Numbered from the stretch's first letter, positions 24,061 through 36,305 are shown. The stretch: DNA of 64,000 nucleotides from Euglena gracilis (GCA_039621445.1 CP154957.1:3714504-3778503); one strand, 5' to 3'. The notes: a model not told the origin generated them from the sequence alone. Program-made: numbers and translations.

Positions 24061-26429
24061 GGCAGCCTTGTGGGGATGGTTCAATCAAACAAAAGGAGAC
24101 CCCCCCCCCACACGATGACATTGTAGGTGGTTGAGGAGCAACGAGTTACCCTGGCATGCTTGCACCGCAAAGGTGTCCCAAAACGCAGCTTGGCGTTCAA
24201 TGGTTTTCTGGCTTCCGTCTTATTTGCGCGCTCGAAATCGGCCCCCAAGGGGGGGGGTGTAGTGGAGATCCTAGTGGACCCTCCCCCCTGGGGGGTCTGC
24301 TAGCAGGGCTAGCTGGTGGATTTTATTTTCCAGTGACTGGCACGAAGCGCCGAAGACTTTTTGGGCTCCCAAAACTTGCCAAAAGTACCATTTTTGGACT
24401 TTTTATTTGGAACAAAAACATGTTAAAACCTTAATCCACCTCGGGGCACACCGCCGGATATTATTTTCCCAGTTGGGGGGACCCCCACCTGGCGGGCGGA
24501 AGGGGGGTCTAGCAAGTGGCTTTTTTCCAGTGTCCAGCGAAATGACTAGCCAGGATCCCCGGGTTTTCAGACAATGGCCTGTGCCGGAATTCTCATACAA
24601 ATTTGACCCACTCATGTTGCCCCCCCACACACATAGCCTTCATTTGCGGCTTTAACCCAAATGAATGCGCCCAGAGGTATTTCTTTTCAAGTTGTAGCAT
24701 CAGAATGGCACCAGCGTGGGGAATTTTGCGACGTGGCTGTGGTGCGGGGCCAACCCTGCTTGCACTGCCGCCGGAAGTCAGCTTCGGACTTCAGACCCAG
24801 GCTTCTGTTTGAAGAGTGAGGTCGCTGTGGACATGCGGGTGGCTTTAGGGTCTGAGGGGTTCATATCCCTTCCAACAGGACTGGTGGATGATTGGGGGGG
24901 GTGCAATGTTTGGACAGACACCAACATATTTGACTCAGTGCAAAAAGGAAATTGGCAAGGATCATGGAAGTCCTCAGAAACTTTGGTGCATTTGTGTGTG
25001 TATTTTTTCACATTAAGCACTTTTGTTGTGCAAAAACCATAAGCTTACGGCCTTACATGATTCTTTCTAGGTCAAAAGCTGCAATGTTATCTTGCAACAC
25101 CAGCATCTTTGAACCCATTTATGGTGTTTCGACAAAATAAATTTGCAAGATATTACAAGAATTGCTGCCCCAATAGTGAATTTGCACCCCCCACCCTCCT
25201 CCCCCCACACCTCCACTCCCCCGACACATTCCTATTGGGATTGCAAACGAATGATACCTTTGGTAGTGCCCGGAGGGCCCCCCTTCCCCGCCCTACCACA
25301 GACCCTCCCCCCTCCCCATATCGAAAGGCCTCTTGTTGCGCAGTTAATTGTCCTAAGTTGTGCATTTTTTTTGGAAATTGTGAACTTACCACCCATATCC
25401 GTGCTTCCTATTTACACCAATACAACTATTCACACACCCTCCTGGGAATTGGCAAACGAAAGGTGCCTGTACCTAACCTCTCCAAGCCGCAGCGCCCTTT
25501 CAGGTGCGTGGCCAACTGGCCTCCTTTTTCTTCATTTTTGTATCGCTCTTTGATGTTTGTATGATGTTTTGTGAAGAAGAAGAAGCCGGGTCCAAGTCTG
25601 GCACATGGCCCGACACAGTTTTTTTTGATACCAAAGTTCGATGAATGCTCCAACAATCTTAAAGTTTGATGATATACTTCACACATCCTTGAAGGTTGCC
25701 AACACACGCACACAAGCACGCACATAAGCACACAGGCACACCGCACACACATACACACACTACAACCACATAAACTCACCCAAATGTAACCCCCCTGGCT
25801 TAATATTTGGGCTGGATTTCAAGACCCTCAGGGGGGGGCTTTATATTTTTTTGGGGGAATCAAACTTTTTGGGTGGCTTCTACACATTTTGGCGGCCTTC
25901 AACTGCAGTTACCAATTTTTTCACAAAATTTTGTTGTGCACACACCTATTTTGCCCAAAAATGTGCATTTTTGTCCAAAATGAATGATTTTTGGTGAAAA
26001 AAATTGGTGAGTTTTCCCGAATTTTCCTGCTTTTTCCTGAATGGCACCAGGAGCAAGCTTTTATTAGGGGGGCTGCTTTACATTTGGGCGGGTTACACAT
26101 ACAACACACCCACATGCACATCTGCATTATCACACCATATGATTATTATGCTTTAAAAAGCTGCCTGCACATTACCAGCACATTTTTTGTTGCCTCGTGA
26201 ATCTGCATGCTTTGTTTTTGCAGATTTCTGTTGTTGATAGTGTGTGTGTGCGTGTTGCATTATTTGCGCGTGTGTGCGGTCCTTTTTTCCCAACCTCCGA
26301 GTCAGAAACACGAGGCCAACCCCATGCTGTCCCCAAGCCAATGCTCAGGGTGGCGATGAGGTTGTTGCTTGCTGCCCATCGCACACTGATCCTCCCTCAT
26401 ACCAATGAGAATTTCCCAATTTCTTATAA

Positions 26430-26822
26430 CCCCCCCCCCCAAATATAAAGCCCCCCGGCTTTATATTTGGACGAGATTTCAAGACCCTCGGGGTGCAGGC
26501 TTTATATTTTGGGGAGAAAATCAAACTTTTTTGGGTGGCCTCTTTCACCTTCAGCGACTTTCAATTGTGGTCAAATACCAATTTTATGCCAAATTTTCTT
26601 TGTTTAGTCCTATTTTTCGCAGAAATGTGCAATGCTTCACCAAAATGGAGCATCTCTGGTGGAAAAAATGTTGTGTCCACCCAAAATTTATTTACTTTTT
26701 CCTGAATGACACCAGCGTCTGGCTCCACGTCGGGGGGGCGGGGGCTTTATATTTGGGTGGCGAAACCAAACCCCCTGGGGGGGCTTTATATTTGGGGGGG
26801 GCTTTATATTTGGGGGGGGTAC
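26430..26822 (+). repeat. TTTATATTTGGG dispersed repeat
   Basis: One of five copies: 2034-2412 (+), 6540-6960 (+, diverged), 25786-26095 (+, short), 26430-26822 (+) and 50418-50765 (-). The order is constant: AAATATAAAGCCCCC, TTCAAGACCCTC, a segment around AAATACCAATTTTATGCCAA, AAAATGGAGCAT, GACACCAGCGTCTGGCT, then GGGGGGCTTTATATTTGGG. All are non-coding. It may be a non-autonomous transposon, but its ends are hard to fix because of the G/C runs. Confidence 0.85.
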
Positions 26823-27583
26823 CTAAATCCGACCATCTGAGTATAAAAGGGGGATAAATGACTCCATTTTGGATATTGGGAAGGGGCTTTAGCTACCACT
26901 GCAGGTTTTGCAGAGCTACGCCCTCCCCAGAAATCTGTCATCCACAGGAAATTGTCCTTTTCCCCTTGTACCTGTCCTCATGGTGACCTGTCTCCTACCC
27001 TTGGCCCCTGATCTCTCTCCCAGGAAAAATGTAAATTTTTTGATTTTTTCCCCTTCACAGAAGGCAATTTTTGGGGTTAAAAATATTTCGGACATTTTTT
27101 TCAGGCTTCTGGTAACAAACCTTGTGAAGAAAATGTTTTCCCTGGTTTTTTTTGTCATTGGGAGTCTAAATGTCGACCTTTTCCCTTCGACCTGCACCCA
27201 CTCGGAAAACTGTCTCCTGCCCTCCATACCCGCTGACCTGTCCTTATAGGGACCTGTCTCCTACCTCTGTACTTCCTAACTTGTCTGGAGACAGTTTCCC
27301 CCCGGGGGGGGGTAGGTATGTAGTGATTTTGACAGCCTCCGTGGTGAAAGACAACTACTGCCCCCAGTAGTAGCCCCCAGTAATTAAATGAGAGGGATGT
27401 CCACTTTCTTGCGCACAAGCTGATGGGGTTTTTGCTGGCATTTTTGGTGTTCTTCTATTTTAGGAGTCGGGTTCAGGTTACGCCTGACGTTCAAAAAGGG
27501 CTTGGAGTTAGGGTTAGACCAAAGTTAGGAGGATAGGCCGAAACTCGGCCTAAATTACCCTAATCCTAACCCTAATCCTATTT

Positions 27584-27866
27584 GGCAGCTCCCAACTATA
27601 TGCCCCCCCCCCCTGGGGGGCATATAGTTGGGAGGGGGGGTCAAGATATTTTTTTTTTGCGTTAATGATGGAGTAGGGTTAGGTGCGCGATTTAGGGTTA
27701 GGGTTAGGCCTAACTTATAGACGGGTGTTCGGTGTACAAGTTAGGCCTAACCCTAAGCCTAAGTCGCGCACCTAACCCTACTCCATCATTGACACAAAAA
27801 AATTGCCTTGACCCCCCCCCAACTATATGCCCCGCCCCTGGGGGGGCCATATAGTTGGGAGCTGCC
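27584..27866. mobile_element. GGCAGC-ended MITE, copy 2
   Basis: The ends are GGCAGCTCCCAACTATATG and its inverse (GCTGCC at 27861-27866). The flanks are TCCTATTT (27576-27583) and TCCTATTC (27867-27874), an 8-bp duplication with one difference. Internal inverted arms carry GGAGTAGGGTTAGGTGCGCG and its complement, close to the motif in the 12.3-kb element. Its loop has extra TTAGGG steps. There is no ORF. Confidence 0.85.
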
Positions 27867-29282
27867 TCCTATTCTTCTTCCCTAACATAAACCCTCTCCC
27901 CAACAATTCATCAAATCCCTAACCCTATCCCTCAGACAGGCACTCTCCACATTTTTGTGGGACATCCCGAGCGCGAAAACAGAGGAGACCTAGTGCCAGC
28001 CCACTCGTTAAACGGGCCAGTGACCTGGCCAGTGGCTTTTTCTAGTAGCAAGCATCATGGCCAGCTAGTGGCCCCCTGGGTCCTTAAGTTGAAGCCTGGT
28101 GTCAACAGCAAATCTCTGGGATATTGCCTAGCATTTTCATTGAAGCACATTGCTTTTGACAAGATATGCCATTAACCCCCCCCCCTCCTGTGTGAATGGT
28201 GCATTCACGCCTGTCTGGATGCTGGATGGGTTCTGGAAGGTGGTTTATTGGCTTGCCATAACACAGGCTCCCAAAAATATCGGAAATGAAATTCACCATC
28301 TGCACACCACAAGAAGTTATTCAAATCTTTGGTGCCAGTCGTAGTGAAAGGACCCTGTTTTGAGAGGACACAATGTCTTGAGTCTTGAACCTTGCACCTC
28401 CCTTCCAGATAAAGGAACCCCCCCCCCTCCTGTTGGGAATCTGGAGTTCTGTGCAGCTTATTCTGCCAACCCCGTTTGAAAATGGGGGTTTTGCAAGGTT
28501 CACAACACTTTGATTTTTGTCCAGGGAGCACTTTTTTTTTGTGGGACTCATGACTTGCATTTAGGGGGAATAAAAAACGAGTGCAGACTTTTTTGATGGC
28601 TATTCCTCAGTCTACAAATGGGCTCGTCACAGTGCCTCCAACTGTCCATTGCGTTGGAACTTCTGTGTTTTCAACACAATGGGTTTCAAGTCAACCCCTG
28701 GGTGTCCAGCTGAGTCGAGCGCCCCCCAAAAATTGGAATCCTGATTTTTGATTAACTGGATACTCACCGGAGGCTCCTCCAGGTTACCAATTTTGTTGAA
28801 ACACACCATACACTTTGCCTTTTTGGTGATGATTCCAAAATGGACAAGGTTAGGGTTCACGTTTTACTCCCAACAATTGAGCTTTTCTCGCTGATGCTCA
28901 AATCCAAAGAGTCGCCAAAAATTGGTTCAAAAACATCTTAGGCGGCCTACTCGCACTTAAGGTTTTGATTTTTGCCTTGTGCTTAAGCGCAAATTTCCAA
29001 TTTTTTGAAACCCGGTGGTGAAACCCTCTAGTTTCCCGGAGACCCTCACGGTGGCGTGTGCATCATTTGCCGACGGTGGGACCCAGGGAACAGGCCCAAT
29101 TTTGGTGTTTTTCAGCCTGTGCACCGTTTTGAAAAAGGTTCAAAACCCTTGGTTTGAACTCCGGGACACGTGAATTTTCCCAAAAAAGTGCCAAAGCCCC
29201 CGTTGTGAGTCCCTGTTTTTGAAGCCTTGACTGTGTTCCCCAGATGGTGCTACACAGGCCGGGTGAATTTTGGCCCTTTTTG

Positions 29283-29495
29283 CTATTGCTGTGACACATA
29301 GTCACCTGATTATGTAACACAGAAACAGTCTGGGTTCTTCCTGCAGTTCGCAAAAAAAAAAACGAGGAAGTTGCGGTGTGCATTGAAGGGGGAAAAGTAT
29401 GGGTGTGTGTCTGGAAGAGAAAATGGGAAGAGCGTTTATGCAACACAGTGCGCCTATTACGAAGCTTTCAAGTCCACGGGCGTTTGCAAAGAAGG
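29283..29495 (+). repeat. 210-bp repeat with ORF, copy 1 of an inverted pair
   Basis: From CTATTGCTGTGACA to GTTTGCAAAGAA it matches the reverse complement of 34265-34477 at about 90 percent by eye. The forward frame reads KLRCALKGEKYGCVSGREN and later TQCAYYEAFKSTGVCKE, which is protein-like with spaced Cys. The second copy keeps the same frame with indels. A transposon ORF fragment is likely; the family is not recognised. Confidence 0.75.
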
Positions 29496-29816
29496 AAGAC
29501 GCTGTTTTAGGCTCTGCGATATGTGTCTGAAGAGTTGCCTGCTGAGGTGTCCAGAGGGTGAACTCTACACACACGGTGTGAAAAGTTTCAAAAAAAAACG
29601 GCATGTCACCGAGTTGTGATGCCTGGGTGCTTGAAGCTCCTCGCGGAACCACCCAGGTGGGGGGGAGGTTGGGGGGATTGAGGGCAAGCCCAGGGACCTG
29701 TCCCAACATCTGGTGAGCAACACCAGGCCCCACACTGCCAGGAACAGAAGACAATGGTTATGGACATTGCACTTAAGCGCAATATATACATTGCGCTTAA
29801 GCACTATATATATGGC

Positions 29817-30026
29817 AGGTGGGAAGTTTAATACCCCCCCCCCCCCGGGGTACTAAACTTCCCACCAGGTTGGGCACCCCCTTAATTGAAGGAGTAGGGT
29901 TAGGTGTGCACAAGTTATGTTGCGCTAATTGGCTACGTTGCGCTAATTGGCTATGTTGCGCAACATAGCCAATTAGCGCAACGTAGCCAATTAGCGCAAC
30001 ATAGCATGTGCGCACCTAACCCTACT
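29817..30026. repeat. nested palindrome with GCGCTAATTGGCTA units
   Basis: A hairpin GGTGGGAAGTTTA...TAAACTTCCCACC (29818-29865) is followed by a larger palindrome, 29889-30030. Its arms carry GGAGTAGGGTTAGGTGTGC and the reverse complement, and its centre consists of GTTGCGCTAATTGGCTA repeats. Flanking sequence also has CATTGCGCTTAAGC words in both orientations. The arm motif is the one found in the GGCAGC-ended MITEs, but only one GGCAG end is present. Confidence 0.8.
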
Positions 30027-30310
30027 CCTTCAAGCGCAACATATACATTGCACTTAAGCACAATGTAAGACTGTTGCGCTCAAGCGCAATGGTTTACAGA
30101 AGCCCCCTGAGCTGATGGGAGTCCCTCTGTTGTGTTACGGTGTGCCGGGGGCCACTCTCTGCACAGCCAGTGTGTGAGGAAAGTGCTTGGTGAGGAAATA
30201 CATTTTTTGGGGCTCGACAGTCAGTGAGAAAGGTTCAATGGCAGAGCAGGGAAGCCTGGGGGAGGGAGGGCAGACCTCTCCCCCTCCACCCTGCCCCTGC
30301 GTCGGATCAG

Positions 30311-30386
30311 CCGCGCCCAACGGGACGCGATGGTCCGCCACGAGACGATGGTCCGGGTGCAGTGCCTCCTGCTGAAGGTGCTGTGA
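30311..30386 (+). CDS. terminal exon B, homologous to terminal exon A
   Basis: After CGGATCAG (AG 30309-30310) the frame reads SRAQRDAMVRHETMVRVQCL, then LLKVL and TGA (30384-30386), with almost every codon ending in C or G. It aligns with SRAEMLFRLQCLFLRAL at 14.3 kb. If an AAG|GTGCTG donor at 30378 is used the exon would be internal, but the shared position of the stop argues for a last exon. The exon may start further upstream (LRRI is in frame). Confidence 0.5.
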
Positions 30387-30824
30387 CCTGATTGACCTGC
30401 CGTCCTGCCCAAGCTTCTTTTTAAGGAAGTCCCCCCCCCCCCCCAGGGTGGGTGCTGTGGGCAGGCAGCGGAGTCGGACACTTTCGACCCCTCCTCGGGG
30501 GGGGGGGTCGGGTTTTGGGATGGGTTGGGTTGAACTAAAGCACCCCCCTTGATACCGAAAATTTCCATTTTCCATTTCCAAGGGGAAAACTGGCTGGGTC
30601 AGCAGACATCGGGACCCAAAGTCGACGCCCTTGGGGGGTGTACCTGCTATTCCTTGTCCTATTGGCAGGCACCCCATCTGGGTCATTTTATAGTCTTGGA
30701 CCCCCCCCGAAGGGGGGTACTTTTTTTGGCTGGGGGGTGCCCGCTACCGAAGGCGGCGATTTTTTTTGCATTTTCTTTGTCACGCCCCTCGAAAAAAACC
30801 CCCAAAAGTGGGTCCCCCCGGGAC

Positions 30825-31081
30825 CAGGGGTTTTTTTTAGTCGTGGACCCCCGGGGAGGTAGGGTGGGTGGGTCCGGCCGAGCTCCCCCCCCCCCCCCGG
30901 GGGGGGGTCCCCCCGGAGGGTGGTGGGATATACTTTTCGGCACCGAAGGCGCCGAAAATTTTTGAAAGTGTTATTTTTAGCACTTTTCGCGATTTTCGGC
31001 CATTTTTTTTGTGGGTCCCCCAGCACCCCCCCCCCCCCAGGAGGTGGGTGGGGGGGTCCCGGTCTTAAAAAAAAAACCCTG
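30825..31081 (+). mobile_element. hAT-like MITE, family AGTCGTGG, copy 2
   Basis: The ends are CAGGGGTTTTTTTTAGTCG and GGTCTTAAAAAAAAAACCCTG minus one base, imperfect inverted repeats. The flanks are CCCGGGAC and CCCGGGAG (one difference). The body shows GGCACCGAAGGCGCCGAAAA and the hairpin AGTGTTATTTTTAGCACT shared with copies 1 and 3. No ORF. Confidence 0.8.
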
Positions 31082-32877
31082 CCCGGGAGTGCCCCAGGGG
31101 GTTATCCCCTTCCCCCTGGCATTCAAAAAAACTCCAGCCCCAGGGTTTGGTAAAAGGAAGCCTGGTCCTGCGTTGAGAATGGCCTCATTGAGTGCCCATG
31201 GCAGTTGGAGTTGTGCAGACTGGTGCTTACTTACGGCCTCTTGCAGCTCCTGCGCCATTTGCTGGAGCTTCAGAATGGGAAGGCCGGCAGGGAACAGTGC
31301 TGAAATGTCACTTTTCTTTTTGGAGTTATTATTTATTTTTTTCATCTCTTTTTGACATTTTGACAATGTTCTTGACATGAATTTACGTGACTGCCACAGA
31401 TCCATCCTATCCAAAAATTGTTCTTCTCGGACGCCATCGAAGCACATGCCTTTTTTCCATGGAATGTGGGCCAAATGAATCACGTGGATGGTGCATCAAA
31501 TTCAGGTCAGTCTTCCTCGAAAACAATTCGTTGGCAACAAACACACAAAAAATAACGAAATGTCTCCAGAACAAATGGTTCATTTGCCAAAAAAACCCAG
31601 GAAAACAAGAAACGATGAGGCTGACCAGAACTTGCGATAAAAATGGCTCTTTCACACGCTTTTGGCATCCACGTGGGCATCATTCACCATTCCAGCCATT
31701 CATCCCGTACGGTTGGTCTAAAATATGTATGGCTTGGGAATGGTATGGATCAATTACCACCACCCCTTGAGGTGCTCAGTAAAGGGAGAAGAGGGGAGGA
31801 ACTCTTCCAGGAGAAAAATAAGGATAGGGAAGACTCCTTTTCATTCCGGAAAATCCCAGTCCCAGCCGAAGGGGGGTATGGTCGACCCCCCGGGTTGTAC
31901 GATCCCCAATTTCCCCCCTATGCAAATCCAATGCTCATCTGATGGCTTGTCCCCCTCCCAAAAAAAACAGCAATGTTCCAAGAAACACCACCACGTGAAG
32001 ACAATAAGTCGTACAGTGGTACAAAAAAAAAGCCAAAAGAAAAGAATGTGCCGGTAGCAACAGAGATTTGTGCCATTGCAAATGTGTGCCATTACAAAAG
32101 GTGATGGTTTCATCGTCAGAAAGGACAAGCCGACAAGCCCATTTTGCAGGCAGCGAACGTTATGCCTTTTGGAAAAAGGAGTTAAAATGGCCAAAAATGG
32201 CATTTTTTGGGGCATTTTTTTTCAAAAGGATTTTCCTTTCTAATTTTGGCTGAGAATGCCAACCAACAATTTGCTGGGCCTTCTGCCAGCCAGCCAGCCG
32301 GACTCCCCCCCCCCCACAGGACAGGGGGGGCGTTCAACCAGCCCCCTTTCCCCAACCAACACCTTTTCCCAGCCAGCCCGTGGGACCCCCCCCCCCCCAG
32401 GCACTCCCCCAAAATGAGGGTGTCAAATTGGTGCTGTTTTCGTGTTTATTCCATGGATTTTGATTTCAATAGCACGAAGCACCAAAGGAAAATCACCTCT
32501 GCAGATCACTCTTCGCCTGTGACACAGACAATGTAAATTATTATTTTTTGTTTTTTTTTCTCTTCAACGAGGGAGCTTGTTTCTTTGCGTAAATTCTGGC
32601 CCTCCCACCCGAGCACCGGGCTGGGTTGAGTGCTGGTTACCTATCCATAACGTTTTTGTGCATGCATACAACCCCATACCGGTGTATCTGTAACTCCTGG
32701 CGCCTGAGTGGCGCACCACCACGTGGATTTGAGATCCCCGGAGTGACCACCGATCTTGCTCCGCTTGGAGTGGCTTTGCCACCTATCCCCTTGCCAACGG
32801 CATTTTTTATCTGCCTGCCAATGGAACATTGCCATCTTCTGAGAATATATACATATTTTCAATATGTACACACACAC

Positions 32878-32911
<34 letters not shown>

Positions 32912-34264
32912 TGCATGTGCATATACTAATATCACGTGTACCAAAAACTTTGGGCGTAAAACCATTTGGTCTATAATGCAACCGAATACTTTCACCTCAA
33001 ATTTGATATTGTGGTGACCATACCATTGCTGTCCCACCCCACCCCCCGGGTGGGTGACTGACTGGTTTTTTCAGAGTGACTGACTGGTTTTCTGGCCAAG
33101 AGCCCCCCCCCCCCGAGGGTGAAAAGTACGTCATTGACCCCCCCTGTGTCCAACAAATGTTTTGGTCGATTGAACATCCTCTCTTTGACCACAATTTTGT
33201 CTCCAAGTGTTTTTTTGGACCCGGGGGGGCATTCCAGAACATCCAGCCTTGAACGGGGGAGTGACAAGTTTTGGTCTGCCATGCCAAAATTATATCTTGT
33301 GTAATATTTAGTATATCGGCCCTCATATGTATTTAAAACATCTGCCCTTGTTTGCCATTTTCCAAGAACTTCACTCGATCTGACGAAAGTGCAAAACGTC
33401 ACCCCCTTTTCGGAGCACCCTGGTCCATTCCCATTCGTAAACACCACGTCCGGGCCAAACCCATGCATTCCAGTTCATAAGCGAAGGGGACAGGGGGTGC
33501 TAATAAAGGATGGTGAAAATCAGGGAGTTCCTGAAAAAAAAAGCCGGACCCACCCTACCCCCGGTGGGGGTTCAAGTCAGCCAGTACCTTTTTTCCAGCC
33601 AGCAGCTCCCAGCTGGGTTTTGGACCCCCAAGGGGGGGGGGTCGAGTGGCAACAAAGTTTTCTCCGCCTGGCAAAGCTGGGCTGGACCGAAATTGTTTGA
33701 AAGAAGGGGCCGAAATGGCCAAAAAAAACGGCCTCTTTTTTTTTTCTCCTGCAAAGTTCGGCCCAAAAAAAATGTGTCCCTGCTGGATTTCAGGTTTTTT
33801 TTTGCCTGGTTTTTTTGGGCTCCAGCCGGGTGCAACCCAGAACCTGGCAGGACGTCCCTCCCTGGACCACCACCCCGTGGGGGGGGGGGATTCGGCCAGC
33901 ACCTTTTTTCCAGCCGCCGACTGCCCCGGGTCCTTCAGAAATTCCTTGAGCAAAATCCTCGCGGCAGGTGCTGTGGTGCTGTTGAAAGCTGCAGCAAAGT
34001 TGAAAGTGATTCTTTCCAGTAAGTAATTTGTGCACCCCCCCCCCCCTTCGCTGTGCACAGTTTGATCAACTGCATTAAGGGCGATGTTTGTGATTCGTTA
34101 CTCAGAACAAATCACGCCCCCCCTTTTGTCCCCAAGGTTTGATGTCATGATCTATTTGAAGAAAAGTCACCAGTTGGGTTTATGCAGAAGCGGAGCAACG
34201 GATCTCTCTGTGTGTCCTCCCTTTCCTCTCCATTTGGATTTGACCAGGGGTCTCCCTCATTGTA

Positions 34265-34477
34265 TTCTTTGCAAACGCCGGTGGACTTGAAAGCTTCGTA
34301 ATAGGCGCACTGTGTTGCACGGTCTTCCCATTTTCTCTTCCAGACACACACCCATACTTTTCCCCCCTTCAATGCACACCGCAACTTCCTCGGGTTTTTT
34401 TTTTTTGCGAACTGCAGGAAGAACCCAGACTGGTTCTGTGTTACGTAACCAGGTGACTATATGTCACAGCAATGCCT
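34265..34477 (-). repeat. 210-bp repeat with ORF, copy 2 of the inverted pair
   Basis: This is the reverse complement of the 29.3-kb copy. The - strand frame reads MRCALKGGKVWVCVWKRKWE and later ATQCAYYEAFKSTGVCKEYN, then continues past the repeat edge (GDPWSNPNGEERED). The longer continuation suggests this copy is nearer to the original ORF. Confidence 0.75.
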
Positions 34478-34945
34478 GATTCTGTCAGCATTTTTCATGC
34501 GTTTTCCGGCGCCACCACAGCCCGAGCATAGACTCACTTTCTCCTATACTACCTCACCCACATTTTTGTTTTGTGTGCCCTGTGTGACCCTACCCACCGG
34601 CAGGGTTGAGTGGGAACATCGGGATACCCCACGTATGCGGTGGGGGCGGGGGGACCTATGGGGGGGACTGCCTTTCCCATTTCTCCAGGTGTTCCAATTC
34701 TTAGGCCAAAGTTTTCCTTCGGTGCCTTCGGTGAGGGGGCGACGAATTTTGCCTGCACGGTGCTACGGTGAGGCACCGCCCCTCCCCCCAGGCTTTCCCG
34801 TGCAGCCCTGAGGGTTGGTCCCAGGCCTCTCTCCTTGGGGGAGGACGAGGCTGGTGGCCCGTCCTGTGAGGTTGTCGCGTGACGGGTCAACAAATACAAG
34901 TCAACAATGACATGCCTGGTGACAACCTCCTGGGGTGGATGTGAT

Positions 34946-36305
34946 CAGGCATCTAAAGCTAAAATGGCCTAAAATGGCCTAAAATGGCCTAAAATGGCCT
35001 AAAATGGGAAAAATTCTGTTGCACAACATTTTTTTTTGTGAACAACTGACGCCATTCAGGTAATTACTTTCGGTGTCTTTTGTTACAGCTGGTTGCGGAA
35101 TATGTATTGGAATCAAAATAACTGCCAATTTTCTCAATTGTAATTGGTCAATTATCTCTAAACAATTGCCATTTTTCTCCAAACAATTGTCAGTTTTCTC
35201 AAAACAATTGCCAATTTTCTGAAAGCAATTGCCGTTTTTCTCAAGAATGAATGCCCTCATGACAGTTGTGTTTGGAAGACAAGTTTCTGTTTCATAAGCG
35301 TCTCTTTCTCTTGCATCCATGTCTGATCCGAATAATGCTCGTCATGGGTACAATGTGTTGGCCAGTGGTTTGCCTAAAACGTGGGCCCTCCTGACGGGGC
35401 TGTCGAATGGCTTTCTTTGACTGTCCACCTCAACGGACACTTCTTTTTTCTGATTATGAGACAAGTGGCAATTGCTTTTGAGAAGATTGCAGTCATACTT
35501 TGAGGCAGTGGCAAATTTTTTGAGACAGGTGGCAATTCATTGTGAGTATCAGTATCAGTTCCCATGGTCCCCAACCTTCTTTTGGTATTTGAATTTTGAA
35601 GGTTTGGACAGCTGGATTTTTTTTTCTTTCTCCCATCTTTTTTTGGTGCGCAACGATGTCTGTTTTGCAAATAATGAAACAGTGCAAATTTGGAAGCATG
35701 GGGAAAAAGACAGGGAAAGAAAGACGAAAGATGTTGGAAAAATCTCAATTGAAAGATGTGCATGCTCATTTGTTTTGTTACGTACCAGGGATTCCTTCAA
35801 ATCACGAACCAGCACAATTTTGGGGATTTTCCAAAACCACAAATAATCACGCCGAGTGATCAAGTGACCCAAACAACCACAAACAATTATGAATGAGATT
35901 CTCTCCTGTTTATGAACCTTTTTAGTATTAATATTTGTCAAACATTTTTTTGAAAAATTTTCACTGCCATAATTTCTTACTGTTCAGAATTCCTCTATGG
36001 GTATGAATTAAGATTTGTTGATCGTGGTTTTGATACATTGTTCATGAATTTTGGATGCTTTTTTGTATGTACATTTCTTATTAATGAATAAGAGAAGGTT
36101 TGCATTCAGAACCCCCACCTATACCTTAAAATGGCCTAAAATGGCCTAAAATGGCCTTAAATGGCCTAAAATGGCCTAAAATGGCCTAAAATGGCCTTAA
36201 ATGGCCTAAAATGGCCTAAAATGGCCTGAAATGGCCTAAAATGGCCTGAAATGGCCTAAAATGGCCTGAAATGGGGAAATTTTTGGGCTTGACTATAGGT
36301 GCCTG
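34946..36305 (+). mobile_element. 1.36-kb hAT-like element with AAAATGGCCT arrays
   Basis: The left end is CAGGCATCTAAAG and the right end is CTATAGGTGCCTG, inverted with a few changes. The flanks are perfect 8-bp duplications GATGTGAT (34938-34945 and 36306-36313). A short tandem array of AAAATGGCCT lies just inside the left end (34961-35005). A long one (36125-36270) lies inside the right end, in the same orientation. The interior has 20-bp repeats around CAATTGCCATTTTTCTC (35130-35240). No transposase ORF is visible. The ends match the CAGGCACCTA elements at 9.8 and 53.6 kb. Confidence 0.88.

Larger units (their letters stand above)
23410..30310. other. gene-free stretch apart from the HTH remnant
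   Basis: Contains copies of the CCTAGTGGACCC repeat family (24270-24575 and 27985-28100), two TTTATATTTGGG copies (25786-26095, 26430-26822), the GGCAGC-ended MITE at 27584 and the palindromic repeat at 29.8 kb. A 77-codon frame on the - strand at 28627-28860 has a Cys-x-x-Cys (KCMVCFNKI) but no recognised family. Confidence 0.4.
30387..34945. other. gene-free stretch
   Basis: Besides the MITE at 30825 and the repeat copy at 34265, I see only short G/C-run-bounded repeats (CTGACTGGTTTT at 33050; CCAGCCAGCAGCT at 33590-33930) and a CA microsatellite (32870-32908). A 168-codon - strand frame (30977-31483) has a protein-like half (around LQQMAQELQEAVSKHQSAQL) but enters the MITE at its end and is not recognised. 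Confidence 0.4.

Noticed and set aside
27549-27578. CCTAATCCTAACCCTAATCC as an interstitial telomere
   Set aside because: Only two or three imperfect units, next to a MITE that itself carries TTAGGG words; too short to claim a telomere relic.
30977-31483. 168-codon - strand frame as a gene
   Set aside because: Its 3' part is translated MITE sequence (30825-31081) and the rest matches no family I know.
36122-36275. AAAATGGCCT array as a CRISPR-like array
   Set aside because: It is a simple 10-bp tandem repeat without spacers, inside a TSD-flanked element in a eukaryotic genome.
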